In this document: one piece after another, positions 9,100-17,568 of the stretch
Layout of the letters: each line of letters opens with the position of its first letter
Position numbering within the stretch: the stretch's first letter is position 1
NCBI GenBank assembly: GCA_964493945.1
Contig: CAZBQG010000005.1
Location: 1 to 38,137 of the forward strand
Reading direction: 5' to 3'
Length of the DNA stretch: 38,137 nucleotides
Origin: CAZBQG01 sp964493945
Lineage (GTDB): Bacteria > Pseudomonadota > Alphaproteobacteria > Rhodospirillales > UBA2165
The notes under the pieces: model-generated
Databases searched by the model: none
What the model was told of the DNA's origin: nothing
The model's input: only the letters and a program-made list of their open reading frames with translations
Position numbers and translations under genes: made by a program

Positions 9100-9932
9100 T
9101 GGCGGAAAAAGAAAACTTCCTGCCGCCTTTGCGGGACGTGATCCAGCGCCATGATCTTGGCGCCAAACGGTCCCTGGGCCAGCATTTCTTGCTGGACGGT
9201 AATCTTTGCGGCCGCATCGCGCGTCTGGGGGGCGACCTCGACGGGGTCAGCGTCATCGAAATCGGCCCCGGTCCGGGTGGCCTGACCCGGGCGTTGCTGG
9301 ACCAGGGGGCGGCATATGTGGTGGCCATTGAAAAAGATGAACGATGCGTCCAGGCACTTGGCGAATTGGGTGATGTTTATCCGGGCCGGCTGAAAATACT
9401 GGAAGGCGATGCGCTGCAGGTAGATGCCGCCACGCTGGGTGCCGCGCCCCGGCGCATTATAGCCAATCTGCCTTACAATATTTCCACGGCGCTGCTCATT
9501 CACTGGCTGCCCCGGATTTCGTCTTTCGCCGGGCTTCATCTCATGTTCCAAAAAGAAGTGGCCGGGCGCATCTGTGCCGGCCCTGGAACAAAAGCCTATG
9601 GCCGGCTTTCCATCATCACCCAATGGCTATGCGAAACGCATCTGGAATTCGACGTGGACCGGCGCGCTTTTACCCCATCGCCCCGCGTGACCTCCAGCGT
9701 CGTATCCTTTACGCCCCGCACCCAACCTTTGGCCGAGGCCGATTTTTCCGCCATGGAACGGGTCACTTCCATAGCCTTCGGGCAACGGCGCAAGATGGTC
9801 AGGAGTTCTCTCAAACTGCTGGCGGATTCTTTTCCCGAGATCGGCATAGAGTCCACGCGGCGGGCCGAGGAGCTTTGCATCGAGGAATATTGCGCTCTGG
9901 CCCGCGCCCTGAGCAGATTTGAAAAAGCCTAA
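9099..9932 (+). CDS. rsmA: 16S rRNA dimethyladenosine transferase RsmA (KsgA)
   Basis: SAM-dependent dimethylation of A1518 and A1519 in 16S rRNA, a late step in small-subunit maturation. 277 aa. Conserved elements are visible: SLGQHFLLD (25-33), SAM-binding IEIGPGPGG (53-61), acidic EKD at about 78-80 and the catalytic NLPYN (123-127). GTG start shares a base with the pdxA TAG; no better start lies nearby. The stop overlaps the end of the convergent permease gene by four bases. End of the plus-strand lpt-pdxA-rsmA run. Confidence 0.95.
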   Translation: MAEKENFLPPLRDVIQRHDLGAKRSLGQHFLLDGNLCGRIARLGGDLDGVSVIEIGPGPGGLTRALLDQGAAYVVAIEKDERCVQALGELGDVYPGRLKILEGDALQVDAATLGAAPRRIIANLPYNISTALLIHWLPRISSFAGLHLMFQKEVAGRICAGPGTKAYGRLSIITQWLCETHLEFDVDRRAFTPSPRVTSSVVSFTPRTQPLAEADFSAMERVTSIAFGQRRKMVRSSLKLLADSFPEIGIESTRRAEELCIEEYCALARALSRFEKA

Positions 9933-10699
9933 ACCAATCCAAGCTCCGAGGCGCTGACCCATAAGAGGCGGATGCCCAGGAGGGTGATGAGGGTCTTGAA
10001 GAAAATCCTGAACAGGCTTTCGGGCATGCGGTCCAGCACCTTGATCGCCACCCAGTTGCCGAGCGCCGTCATGGCGATCATCGCCACCAAAAGCGGCGTA
10101 TAAGCGGTGAGGGAGACGCCTACCAAGCCGAAAGCGATGAGCTTGTTAATATGTACCATGGTCATGACGGCGGCCAGGGTTGCCGCATGGATGCGCCGGT
10201 CCGGGCTTGCCCCGGCGACAAAAGGGGCGATCAGGGTACCGACCGCACCGACAAAGACACCCAAAAATGTTGCGCCTCCGCCGATGAAGGCAAAGCGCCA
10301 TTTGGCTCCTCCCAGGCGGGACAATTTGGGAAGCCAGACCAGGATGATGATCATGCAGCCGATGGCCCCTAAAATGATGCCCGACGGTAGCGAAATAAAC
10401 AGTTTCCCGCCCAGGGCCGCACCCAATGCTGAGCCGATGAAAAAGGGCAGCAGGATATCGCGCATGACATAGCGCCACATGATGGCGATGCGGCTCAAAC
10501 TGGCGCCCAACTGGACCACCGCATGGACGGGGACCATGACAGCCGGCGTAAAAAATAAGGCCAGGATCGCCAGCAGGGCCAGACCGCCCGCCGTGCCTGC
10601 CACGGCCCCCATGAACGATGTCACCAGGGCAGCAGCGGCCAATCCCAGAAAAAGCCAGGCGTTCACATCGGGAACCCCTAGAAATTGCGCTTCTGACAT
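9929..10699 (-). CDS. TauE/SafE-family membrane permease (sulfite/anion exporter-like)
   Basis: 256 aa, almost wholly hydrophobic, about eight transmembrane segments, with the repeated small-residue pattern GAVAGTAGGLALLAILALFF near residues 31-50 and a second related half (GVFVGAVGTLIAPFVAG) around 160-176. This two-repeat plan is that of the TauE/SafE (DUF81) family, which moves sulfite, sulfonates or other anions across the inner membrane; the substrate cannot be told here. It starts 26 bases after the gmk stop on the same strand, so it may be the last gene of yicC-gmk. Its 3' end overlaps rsmA convergently. The Shine-Dalgarno sequence is weak. Confidence 0.82.
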   Translation of the reverse strand: MSEAQFLGVPDVNAWLFLGLAAAALVTSFMGAVAGTAGGLALLAILALFFTPAVMVPVHAVVQLGASLSRIAIMWRYVMRDILLPFFIGSALGAALGGKLFISLPSGIILGAIGCMIIILVWLPKLSRLGGAKWRFAFIGGGATFLGVFVGAVGTLIAPFVAGASPDRRIHAATLAAVMTMVHINKLIAFGLVGVSLTAYTPLLVAMIAMTALGNWVAIKVLDRMPESLFRIFFKTLITLLGIRLLWVSASELGLV

Positions 10700-10725
10700 G
10701 TTTGGAAATCTCGCTGGGGTGGTGA

Positions 10726-11367
10726 TTATTCTTTGTTACGCAGATTCTCGACGAATTGATGCAGGCCCACCTGCTGGGAACGGCGCAGCCGCACGGCGGT
10801 CAGAATGGCCCTTACTTCCGCCATGCTGACCTCCACATCCTCATTGACGATGATGTAGTCATATTCGGTGTAGTGGCTCATCTCATCGGCCGCGCGGGCC
10901 ATGCGGCCGGCCACCACCTCGTCCGAATCCTGGGCACGGTTGCGCAGGCGCTGTTCCAATTCGGCGATACTGGGCGGCAGGATGAAAACGCTGACCACGT
11001 CTTCCCGGTCATGTTCGACCAGTTGCTGGGTGCCTTGCCAATCCACATCGAACAAGACGTCGTTTCCCGCCGCCAATGCCTTGTCCACTTCGGCCTTGGG
11101 CGTGCCGTAAAGATTGCCGAAGACCGTGGCATGTTCCAAAAGCTCGCCCTCTTCGATCATCTTCCTGAAGGCCGGCTCATCGACGAAGATGTAATCCTCG
11201 CCATCCGTTTCGCCCGGGCGCATGGGCCGGGTCGTGGCCGAGATGGACATGACCAGATCCGGACCCTCGGCCAACAGCCGTTGCGCGAGCGTGGTCTTCC
11301 CGGCCCCCGACGGAGACGACAGGACAAACAAAAGATTGCGCCGGGAGGGGCCTGTTTCCTTATTCAA
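10726..11367 (-). CDS. gmk: Guanylate kinase
   Basis: Phosphorylates GMP to GDP with ATP. 213 aa, usual size. P-loop SSPSGAGKTT at 17-26 with K24; GMP-binding segment SATTRPMRPGETDGEDYIFV near 40-59; lid and core segments follow (DVDWQGTQQL near 103). Starts inside the end of yicC (8-base overlap), the usual yicC-gmk pairing in proteobacteria. Confidence 0.96.
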   Translation of the reverse strand: MNKETGPSRRNLLFVLSSPSGAGKTTLAQRLLAEGPDLVMSISATTRPMRPGETDGEDYIFVDEPAFRKMIEEGELLEHATVFGNLYGTPKAEVDKALAAGNDVLFDVDWQGTQQLVEHDREDVVSVFILPPSIAELEQRLRNRAQDSDEVVAGRMARAADEMSHYTEYDYIIVNEDVEVSMAEVRAILTAVRLRRSQQVGLHQFVENLRNKE

Positions 11368-12244
11368 TATTCTGAACCTGTTCGCGGAATTGCTCGACCA
11401 ACGCCTTGATCTCCAGGCCGATGCGGGTGATTTCCATATCTGCTGCCTTGGAGCAAATGGTGTTGGCTTCCCGGTTGAATTCCTGGCAAAGAAAATCCAG
11501 ACGCCGTCCGATGGCGCCTTCTTCGGCCAAAAGGGCCCGCGCCCCTTCCAGATGGGATTGCAGCCGGTCCAGTTCCTCGCGCATATCGGCCTTGGTCATG
11601 AGCAGGGCGGCTTCCTGCGCCAGGCGTTCTTCCGATAATTTCGGGCGGTCTTCCATAAGCTCCGCGATCTGGTGGGCCAGGCGCTGGCGGATGGCGTCTG
11701 GCTGCAGGGCGGCGGCGCATCCGGCCTCGGCGCAGGCCCGGGCGAGGTCATCCATCTGTTGGGTGAGAACCATACCAATGCGCCCGCCCTCCTCGCCCCG
11801 CGCCTGGGCCAGATCGCTAAGCATCTCGCCAAGGGTCGCCTTCATGGCTGAAACCAAATCCTTATCGGAGGCCAGGTCCTCGTCTTCATCGGAGAATTCA
11901 ATCACGCCCCGGACACCCAGCAGCCCATCCAGGCGTGGCTTTTCCAGGCTGGGACTGTCCAGTTCACCGGCGATTTCGATCAAACCGTCAAGCAATTCCC
12001 GGTTGACCTGATATTGTTTTTTGCCTTCGGTCTGTTTGAGGGTCAGGGCCAGGGAGATATTGCCCCGCTTGAATGCCTTGCCGGCCATCTTGCGCGCCTC
12101 GATTTCCAGCTCTTCGAAGCCGTGGGGCAGGCGGGTACGGATATCCAGCCCCTTTCCATTGACGCTTTTTGCTTCCCAGCTCCAGGACAGCTTTTCATTG
12201 GCTCCGCCCGAACGGGCAAAGCCGGTCATGCTGGCAATACTCAC
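11360..12244 (-). CDS. yicC: YicC-family endoribonuclease
   Basis: YicC/YloC family; E. coli YicC is an endoribonuclease that affects sRNA stability. The YicC-like N-domain begins SMTGFARSGG and the DUF1732 C-domain ends with GRRLDFLCQEFNREANTICSK-type residues about 60 aa from the end. I take GTG at 12244-12242 as start (294 aa, MSIASMTGFAR) because AGAGG (complement of 12251-12255) lies six bases upstream; a GTG at 12259 would add five residues but has no such site. A good promoter is at 12274-12302. Cotranscribed with gmk. Confidence 0.93.
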   Translation of the reverse strand: MSIASMTGFARSGGANEKLSWSWEAKSVNGKGLDIRTRLPHGFEELEIEARKMAGKAFKRGNISLALTLKQTEGKKQYQVNRELLDGLIEIAGELDSPSLEKPRLDGLLGVRGVIEFSDEDEDLASDKDLVSAMKATLGEMLSDLAQARGEEGGRIGMVLTQQMDDLARACAEAGCAAALQPDAIRQRLAHQIAELMEDRPKLSEERLAQEAALLMTKADMREELDRLQSHLEGARALLAEEGAIGRRLDFLCQEFNREANTICSKAADMEITRIGLEIKALVEQFREQVQNIE

Positions 12245-12273
12245 GATAGACCTCTGCACAGTTGGCTGGGAAT

Positions 12274-12302
12274 GTTATAACCTCGCACCCAGAGCGCAAC
12301 AA
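12274..12302 (-). promoter_or_regulatory. Sigma-70-type promoter for yicC-gmk
   Basis: Minus strand: TTGTTG (complement of 12297-12302), 17-base spacer, TATAAC (complement of 12274-12279). Start of transcription expected near 12267, about 23 bases before the yicC GTG, leaving room for the AGAGG site. Lies in the divergent gap before the plus-strand dehydrogenase. Confidence 0.6.
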
Positions 12303-12324
12303 GCGGCGGAGCGGACAAAGGATC

Positions 12325-13086
12325 ATGGCTGGCGAATTGAAACGCTCCATTCTGATCACCGGGGCCTCCAGCGGCATCGGCGAAGCCCTGGCCCTGGCTT
12401 ATGCCGGGCCGGGTTGTTTCCTGGCCCTGGGCGGGCGGGACGCGGCCAGGCTGAAGGCGGTAGCCGAGGCTTGCCGTAAATTGGGCGCCGACGTGGATGC
12501 CAAGCCTGTCAATGTTGCGGATGGGGCAGCCATGAAAGATTGGATCACATCGCTTGATCAGGCCCATCCCTTTGATCTGATCATCGCCAATGCGGGGATC
12601 ACCACTGATACCAGGGGTGATGCAGGCGATGCGGGCGATGCGATTTTGCAGATCAACGTGCAAGGTGTGCGCAATAGTGTGGAGCCGTTGATCCCGACCA
12701 TGCGGGGGCGGGGCAGAGGCCAGATCGCGCTGGTCAGTTCCCTGGCCGGCTACCGGGGAATGCCCAGTGCGCCGGCCTATAGCGCGTCCAAAGCCTGGGT
12801 CAAGAGCTGGGGTGAGGCATTGCGCGGCTCTCTTTACGGTGACGGCATCCGGGTATCGGTCATCTGTCCGGGCTTCGTGGTCAGCCATATCACGGACACC
12901 AACCATTTTGCCATGCCCCTGATCATGGATGCAAAACGCGCAGCGCGTATCATTATGCGCGGGCTGGACCGCAAGCAGGCCCAAATCGCCTTTCCCTACC
13001 GGCTTCATTTTTTGATGTGGCTGCTAGCCGCTTTGCCGCCCGTGCTGACCGACCGCCTGTTCCGGGGAATGCCCAGCAAGGAATAG
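12325..13086 (+). CDS. Short-chain dehydrogenase/reductase
   Basis: NAD(P)-dependent classical SDR, 253 aa. Cofactor loop GASSGIG at 13-19, NAG motif (about 89-91), catalytic S139, Y152 and K156 (YSASK). The C-terminus has a hydrophobic stretch (LHFLMWLLAALPPVLTDRLF, about 227-246) that may touch the membrane, as in several SDRs of unknown substrate. ATG 12325 has AAGGA at 12318-12322, rather close; an upstream TTG (12262) adds 21 poorly conserved residues. It is the only plus-strand gene in this part, separating mltG from yicC, and it ends one base before the mltG stop region. Confidence 0.9.
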   Translation: MAGELKRSILITGASSGIGEALALAYAGPGCFLALGGRDAARLKAVAEACRKLGADVDAKPVNVADGAAMKDWITSLDQAHPFDLIIANAGITTDTRGDAGDAGDAILQINVQGVRNSVEPLIPTMRGRGRGQIALVSSLAGYRGMPSAPAYSASKAWVKSWGEALRGSLYGDGIRVSVICPGFVVSHITDTNHFAMPLIMDAKRAARIIMRGLDRKQAQIAFPYRLHFLMWLLAALPPVLTDRLFRGMPSKE

Positions 13087-13087
13087 A

Positions 13088-14062
13088 TTATTTTTTGGCC
13101 CGCAGTTTGCGCCAGCGGGCAACGTTGCGGTTATGCTCCTTGAGGCTGCGGGCAAAGACATGTCCGCCGCTGCCATCGGCGACGAAATAAAGGTCACTGG
13201 AGAATGCGGGCCGGACGGCCGCCTGCAGGGCGGTGCGCCCTGGATTGCTGATAGGAGTAGGGGGCAGCCCCTTGATCATATAGGTGTTGAACGGGCTGGG
13301 CCGGGCCAGATCGCTCCGGTTGAGGGGCCGGCCCAAAGGTCCGTTGCCCGAGGTAAGCCCGTAGGCCACGGTGGGGTCAGATTGCAAACGCATGCCCTGG
13401 CGCAAACGGTTGATGAAAACCGCCGCCACATGGGCCCGTTCGTCGGCCCGTCCCGTTTCCTTTTCGATGATTGATGCCAAAATCAAGACCTGGCGCGCAT
13501 CAGCCAGGGGAAGATTGGGCGCCCGGCTCCGCCAGCCGCGCTCCAATGCCTCATCCATGGCCTTTTGCATGCGCTGGATCAGCTCGTCCCGTTTGTCGCC
13601 ATAGGAAAAATGATAGGTTTCAGGCAACAGGGATCCTTCCCTGGGCACCCCATGTACCCGTCCGCTCAGCCCTTCGGTTTCGGCCAGCTGGCTTAGGATT
13701 TCGGCCACGGTCAGACCTTCGGCGATGGTCAGGCGGCGCACCACGTTGCGCCCTTCCTGCAGGGCTTTCATGGCGTCTTGGGCTGTCAACTTGGCAGGAA
13801 ATTCAAATTCGCCCGCGCGCAAGGGCTTTTCCGCTTCAAGGGTGCGCGCCACAAGGCGGAAAACCAGGGGTGACGAGATCACCCCTTTTTTGGCCAGAAG
13901 ATCGGCAATGCCCTCAATGCCCATGCCCTTGGGTATGACAATGACCATGGATTGCGACGATGGTCCGGGCAGCAAAAACTGGGCATAGACCCAGAAGGAA
14001 GTGGCTCCAAGCCCAACGAAAAGGACCGCGAAGAGGAAACCAAACCACCTCAGAACCCGCAA
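13088..14062 (-). CDS. mltG: Endolytic murein transglycosylase MltG
   Basis: Inner-membrane lytic transglycosylase that cuts nascent glycan strands, setting their length. 324 aa. One N-terminal transmembrane helix (about 6-28), a LysM-like segment (about 38-100), and the YceG catalytic domain. Catalytic glutamate is E200 in ASIIEKETG; LLPETYHF lies at about 145-152. The start is TTG at 14062 with GGGAGG (complement of 14068-14073) five bases upstream; no ATG lies nearby. Sixteen bases after fabF, as in many alphaproteobacteria where mltG ends the fab cluster. Confidence 0.94.
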   Translation of the reverse strand: MRVLRWFGFLFAVLFVGLGATSFWVYAQFLLPGPSSQSMVIVIPKGMGIEGIADLLAKKGVISSPLVFRLVARTLEAEKPLRAGEFEFPAKLTAQDAMKALQEGRNVVRRLTIAEGLTVAEILSQLAETEGLSGRVHGVPREGSLLPETYHFSYGDKRDELIQRMQKAMDEALERGWRSRAPNLPLADARQVLILASIIEKETGRADERAHVAAVFINRLRQGMRLQSDPTVAYGLTSGNGPLGRPLNRSDLARPSPFNTYMIKGLPPTPISNPGRTALQAAVRPAFSSDLYFVADGSGGHVFARSLKEHNRNVARWRKLRAKK

Positions 14063-14077
14063 CCCGGCCTCCCGGGT

Positions 14078-15337
14078 TCAGTCGTGCCGGGCCAGGATCA
14101 GCGACGCGTTGGTTCCGCCAAAGCCGAAGGAATTGGATAAGGCGATGCGTACGTCGCGCTCCTGGGCCTCATGAGCGATAAGGTTGAGATCGCATCCCGG
14201 TGATGGATTATCCAGATTAAGTGTGGGCGGAACCACGCCATCGCGGATGGCCAGGATACAGAAAATCGCTTCCACCGCGCCCGCCGCACCCAGCAAATGG
14301 CCGATGGCCGACTTGGTCGACGACATGGCCAGCTTATCCGCCGCCGCACCGAAAAGCCGCTTTACCGCGCCCAGCTCTATTTCATCGCCGAGCGGCGTCG
14401 AGGTGCCATGGGCGTTGATGTAATTCACATCCTCGGGTGCAATTTCCGCCCGCTTCAGTGCGGCCTGCATGGAACGTAACCCGCCGCTGCCATCTTCGGC
14501 CGGGGCCGTGATGTGATGGGCGTCCCCCGACATGCCATAGCCGATGATCTCGGCATAGATTTTGGCGCGCCGTTTTTTGGCGTGTTCCAATTCTTCCAGC
14601 ACGACGATGCCCGCGCCTTCGCCGATGACGAAGCCGTCCCGCTCCTCATCCCAAGGGCGGGAGGCCTTTTCCGGAGTATCGTTAAAATGGGTCGACAATG
14701 CCTTGGCCTGGGCAAAACCCGCCACGCCCAAGCGGCAGATGGCGGCTTCCGCGCCGCCCGCAATCATCACATCGGCGTCGTCCCACATGATCAGGCGCGC
14801 CGCATCCCCGATGGCGTGGGTGCCTGATGCGCAAGCCGTGACGATGGCCGAATTGGGCCCCTTGAAGCCGTATTTGATGGCCGCCTGGCCGGAAACCAGA
14901 TTGATCAGGCTGGCCGGGATGAAAAAGGGGCTGAGCTTGCGTGCATTTTTATCGACAGTAAGGGCGCTATCCTCGATGCGGGGCAGGCCGCCTATCCCTG
15001 AGCCGATCATCATGCCGGTCCGCTCCCGGCTTTCTTCATCTTCCGGCATCCAGCCCGCATCCTCCACCGCGAACTGGGTCGCGGCCAGTCCATAGAGGAT
15101 AAAGTCATCGATTCGCCTAAGCTCCTTGGTGGTGGCGAAATCTTCCACATTGAAGCTGTCGGGGGCGCCTGAGTTCTTCGGAACCCGGGCGGCTATTTTG
15201 GCGGGGATGTCCGAGACGTCGAATTCGGTGATCGGGCCGACGCCCGATTGGCCATCGATCAGCCTTTTCCAACTGGGCTCAGTACCGCTGGCCAGCGGTG
15301 TAACGAGACCTAAACCTGTGACGACAACACGTCTCAT
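14078..15337 (-). CDS. fabF: Beta-ketoacyl-ACP synthase II (FabF)
   Basis: Elongating condensing enzyme of type II fatty-acid synthesis: acyl-ACP plus malonyl-ACP to 3-ketoacyl-ACP. 419 aa from ATG 15337 (MRRVVVTGLG, AGGTGG four bases upstream); a GTG three codons earlier is the alternative. The Cys-His-His triad is C169 (ACASGTH), H310 (NAHGTSTPLGD) and H347 (KSAIGHLLGAAG). Directly follows acpP in the fabD-fabG-acpP-fabF-mltG order. Confidence 0.97.
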   Translation of the reverse strand: MRRVVVTGLGLVTPLASGTEPSWKRLIDGQSGVGPITEFDVSDIPAKIAARVPKNSGAPDSFNVEDFATTKELRRIDDFILYGLAATQFAVEDAGWMPEDEESRERTGMMIGSGIGGLPRIEDSALTVDKNARKLSPFFIPASLINLVSGQAAIKYGFKGPNSAIVTACASGTHAIGDAARLIMWDDADVMIAGGAEAAICRLGVAGFAQAKALSTHFNDTPEKASRPWDEERDGFVIGEGAGIVVLEELEHAKKRRAKIYAEIIGYGMSGDAHHITAPAEDGSGGLRSMQAALKRAEIAPEDVNYINAHGTSTPLGDEIELGAVKRLFGAAADKLAMSSTKSAIGHLLGAAGAVEAIFCILAIRDGVVPPTLNLDNPSPGCDLNLIAHEAQERDVRIALSNSFGFGGTNASLILARHD

Positions 15338-15414
15338 TGGGACCACCTGGGCGGCTTATCTACCCCGGACGGGCCGGCAATCCGATGCCGGCAACGAAGT
15401 AAAAGCGGCGGTAA

Positions 15415-15651
15415 TCAGGAGTTCTGGGCCGAGAGAAAATCGACCGCATCCTTGACCGTCAAAATCTTTTCAGCGTCCTCATCGGGTATCTCACAGCCAA
15501 ATTCTTCCTCGAAAGCCATTACCAGTTCGACCGTGTCCAAACTGTCCGCTCCCAGGTCATCTATGAAGGCGGCCTTTTTGGTCACCTTGTCCTCATCGAC
15601 GCCCAGATGTTCGACAATGATACTTTTAACACGCTCGGCTATATCGCTCAT
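15415..15651 (-). CDS. acpP: Acyl carrier protein
   Basis: 78-aa acidic carrier of growing acyl chains. S37 in GADSLDTVEL is the phosphopantetheine site. Contains a single cysteine in EEFGCEIPDEDAEK. ATG has AAGGAA about eight bases upstream. Flanked by fabG and fabF on the same strand. Confidence 0.98.
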   Translation of the reverse strand: MSDIAERVKSIIVEHLGVDEDKVTKKAAFIDDLGADSLDTVELVMAFEEEFGCEIPDEDAEKILTVKDAVDFLSAQNS

Positions 15652-15803
15652 TCGGATGTTCCTTAGGTCAAATTCAGTTGGTTGGTGTTAATCAAACAGG
15701 CGGAACTGAGCTTCCCAACGGCTCCGCCGGAGGCTTACGTAACACACTTTTTTTGGATTAGCCAGCGCCTGTTTTTGGCGCCCGGACCGCTTCATTTCAG
15801 CGC
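15652..15803 (-). other. fabG-acpP intergenic region
   Basis: 152 bases without a gene, the longest gap inside the fab cluster, so it probably holds a separate acpP promoter. The best candidate reads TTGGGA, 16 bases, TTTGAT on the minus strand but is weak. A short GCGCC/GGCGC stem near 15768-15784 has no T-tract and is not a convincing terminator. Confidence 0.4.
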
Positions 15804-16541
15804 TCATATCATGGCCATTCCGCCATTCACATGGAGGGTCTGACCGGTGATGTAGGCGGCCTCCGGGCTGGCCAGAAAAACAGCGGAAGCGGCCACATCC
15901 CCGGGCGTACCCAGGTCACCTGAGGGGATATTGCCCAAAAGTGCAGTCTTTTGATCCTCGTTCAGCCCATCGGTCATGGGGGTTGCGATGAAGCCGGGCG
16001 CGATGCAATTGACCGTGATGCCCCTGGACGCGACCTCGCCCGCCAGGGCCTTGGAATAGCCGATCATGCCGGCCTTGGAGGCGGCGTAATTGGCTTGGCC
16101 CGGATTGCCCGTGACGCCGACAATCGAAGTGATTCCGATGATCCGCCCCCAGCGCTGTTTCATCATGCCCCGCAGCACGGCCTGGGCAAGCTTGAAGCCC
16201 GCCGTCAGGTTGACTTCCAGCACGTCCCGCCAATCCTCATCCTTGAGCCGCATGGCCAGCCCGTCCCGCGTCAGGCCCGCATTATTGACCAATATATCGA
16301 CCCCGCCCATGGCCGCCTCGCAACCCACGAGGATGTCCTTGGGCCCATCACCGTCGCCGAGATCGAAGACCAGGGGATGTGCCTTTTCTCCCAGATCGCC
16401 TGCCAACGCGTCGAGCGCCTCGATGCGCCGGCCGCTGAGGGCCACTTCGGCGCCCTGGCCATGCAGCGCCCTGGCGATGGCCCCGCCGATGCCGCCCGAT
16501 GCCCCGGTCACCAGGGCGCGTTTTCCGCTCAGATCGAACAT
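15804..16541 (-). CDS. fabG: 3-oxoacyl-ACP reductase FabG
   Basis: NADPH-dependent reduction of 3-ketoacyl-ACP. 245 aa. Cofactor loop GASGGIG at 14-20; catalytic tetrad N111, S139, Y152, K156 (YAASKAG); C-terminus HVNGGMAMI is typical of FabG. Twelve bases after fabD; placement next to acpP separates it from generic SDRs. Confidence 0.96.
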   Translation of the reverse strand: MFDLSGKRALVTGASGGIGGAIARALHGQGAEVALSGRRIEALDALAGDLGEKAHPLVFDLGDGDGPKDILVGCEAAMGGVDILVNNAGLTRDGLAMRLKDEDWRDVLEVNLTAGFKLAQAVLRGMMKQRWGRIIGITSIVGVTGNPGQANYAASKAGMIGYSKALAGEVASRGITVNCIAPGFIATPMTDGLNEDQKTALLGNIPSGDLGTPGDVAASAVFLASPEAAYITGQTLHVNGGMAMI

Positions 16542-16553
16542 GCTCCCGCTCCG

Positions 16554-17495
16554 TCAGATATCTTTAAGAAATGCCTCAATGTCTTCCGCTGATTGGACGG
16601 AAATGCTGTTTATTTCCCTATCGATTCGCCGGGTTAGGCCGGTCAATACCTTGCCAGCACCTAGTTCCACCAGTGTGTCCACGCCGCGTTCTTTCATATC
16701 CAGCACCGATTCCCGCCAGCGCACCATGGCCGTCACCTGTTCCACCAACAGGCGCCTGATCTCGCCGGGCTCGCTTTCTTCCCCGGCGGTTACATTGGCG
16801 ATCAGGGGCACGGCGGGCGCCATGATTTCCGTCTCACCCAGGACCGTCTCCATGACCCGGGCGGCGGGCTCCATCAGGGCGCAATGGAAGGGCGCGCTGA
16901 CCGGCAATTGAATGGCGCGTTTTGCCCCTTTTTCAGAGGCGATCTCCAGGGCCTTCTCGATGGCCTCGGTGGCGCCACTGATGACGATCTGGCCCGTCGC
17001 ATTGTCATTGGCCGCATCGCACACGCCCACCTCGCGGGCCCCTTCGCAGACCTCCTGGACGGCGTCCATATCCAGGCCCAGAAGGGCGGCCATGGCGCCT
17101 GCGCCAATGGGTACGGCTTCCTGCATGGCCTGGCCACGGGTTTTAAGAATGCGGGCCGCTGTGGTGAATTCAAAGGCGCCGGCGGCGGTCAGGGCGGAAT
17201 ATTCCCCCAACGAGTGCCCCGCCACGCAATCGGCGGATGCCTGCAGATTCATATTACCGTCCTCGGTCAAAATGCGGAACACGGCCAGGCTGACCGCCAT
17301 CAGGGCGGGCTGGGCGTTTTCGGTCTTTTGCAGCTCGTCTTCGGGCCCTTGAAACATCAAGCGGGTGAGGTTCTGTTTCAGCGCTTCGTCCATCTCCTCG
17401 AACAAAAGCTTTGCCGTCTGGAATGCCTGGGCCAGTTCCTGGCCCATGCCAACGTTTTGGGAACCCTGTCCCGGAAAAATGAAGGATCGTGTCAT
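16554..17495 (-). CDS. fabD: Malonyl-CoA:ACP transacylase FabD
   Basis: Loads malonyl from CoA onto ACP. 313 aa. Begins FIFPGQGSQNVGMG; nucleophile S95 in GHSLGEYS, R120, and catalytic H204 in APFHCALM. First gene of fabD-fabG-acpP-fabF-mltG, with a near-consensus promoter at 17534-17561. A GGAGG lies about 13 bases upstream of the ATG, slightly far. Confidence 0.97.
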   Translation of the reverse strand: MTRSFIFPGQGSQNVGMGQELAQAFQTAKLLFEEMDEALKQNLTRLMFQGPEDELQKTENAQPALMAVSLAVFRILTEDGNMNLQASADCVAGHSLGEYSALTAAGAFEFTTAARILKTRGQAMQEAVPIGAGAMAALLGLDMDAVQEVCEGAREVGVCDAANDNATGQIVISGATEAIEKALEIASEKGAKRAIQLPVSAPFHCALMEPAARVMETVLGETEIMAPAVPLIANVTAGEESEPGEIRRLLVEQVTAMVRWRESVLDMKERGVDTLVELGAGKVLTGLTRRIDREINSISVQSAEDIEAFLKDI

Positions 17496-17533
17496 GGTCT
17501 GGTAATTTCCTCCCCCTCTGTGAGGTGTGTCCA

Positions 17534-17561
17534 GTCATACAAGCTGGCCCCCGCCTGTCAA
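17534..17561 (-). promoter_or_regulatory. Strong sigma-70-type promoter for fabD
   Basis: Minus strand: consensus TTGACA (complement of 17556-17561), 16-base spacer, TATGAC (complement of 17534-17539). Transcription would start near 17527, giving a leader of about 32 bases that contains the GGAGG site. It lets the fatty-acid operon be read independently of the molybdoenzyme gene that ends eight bases upstream. Confidence 0.68.
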
Positions 17562-17568
17562 GTAGGGC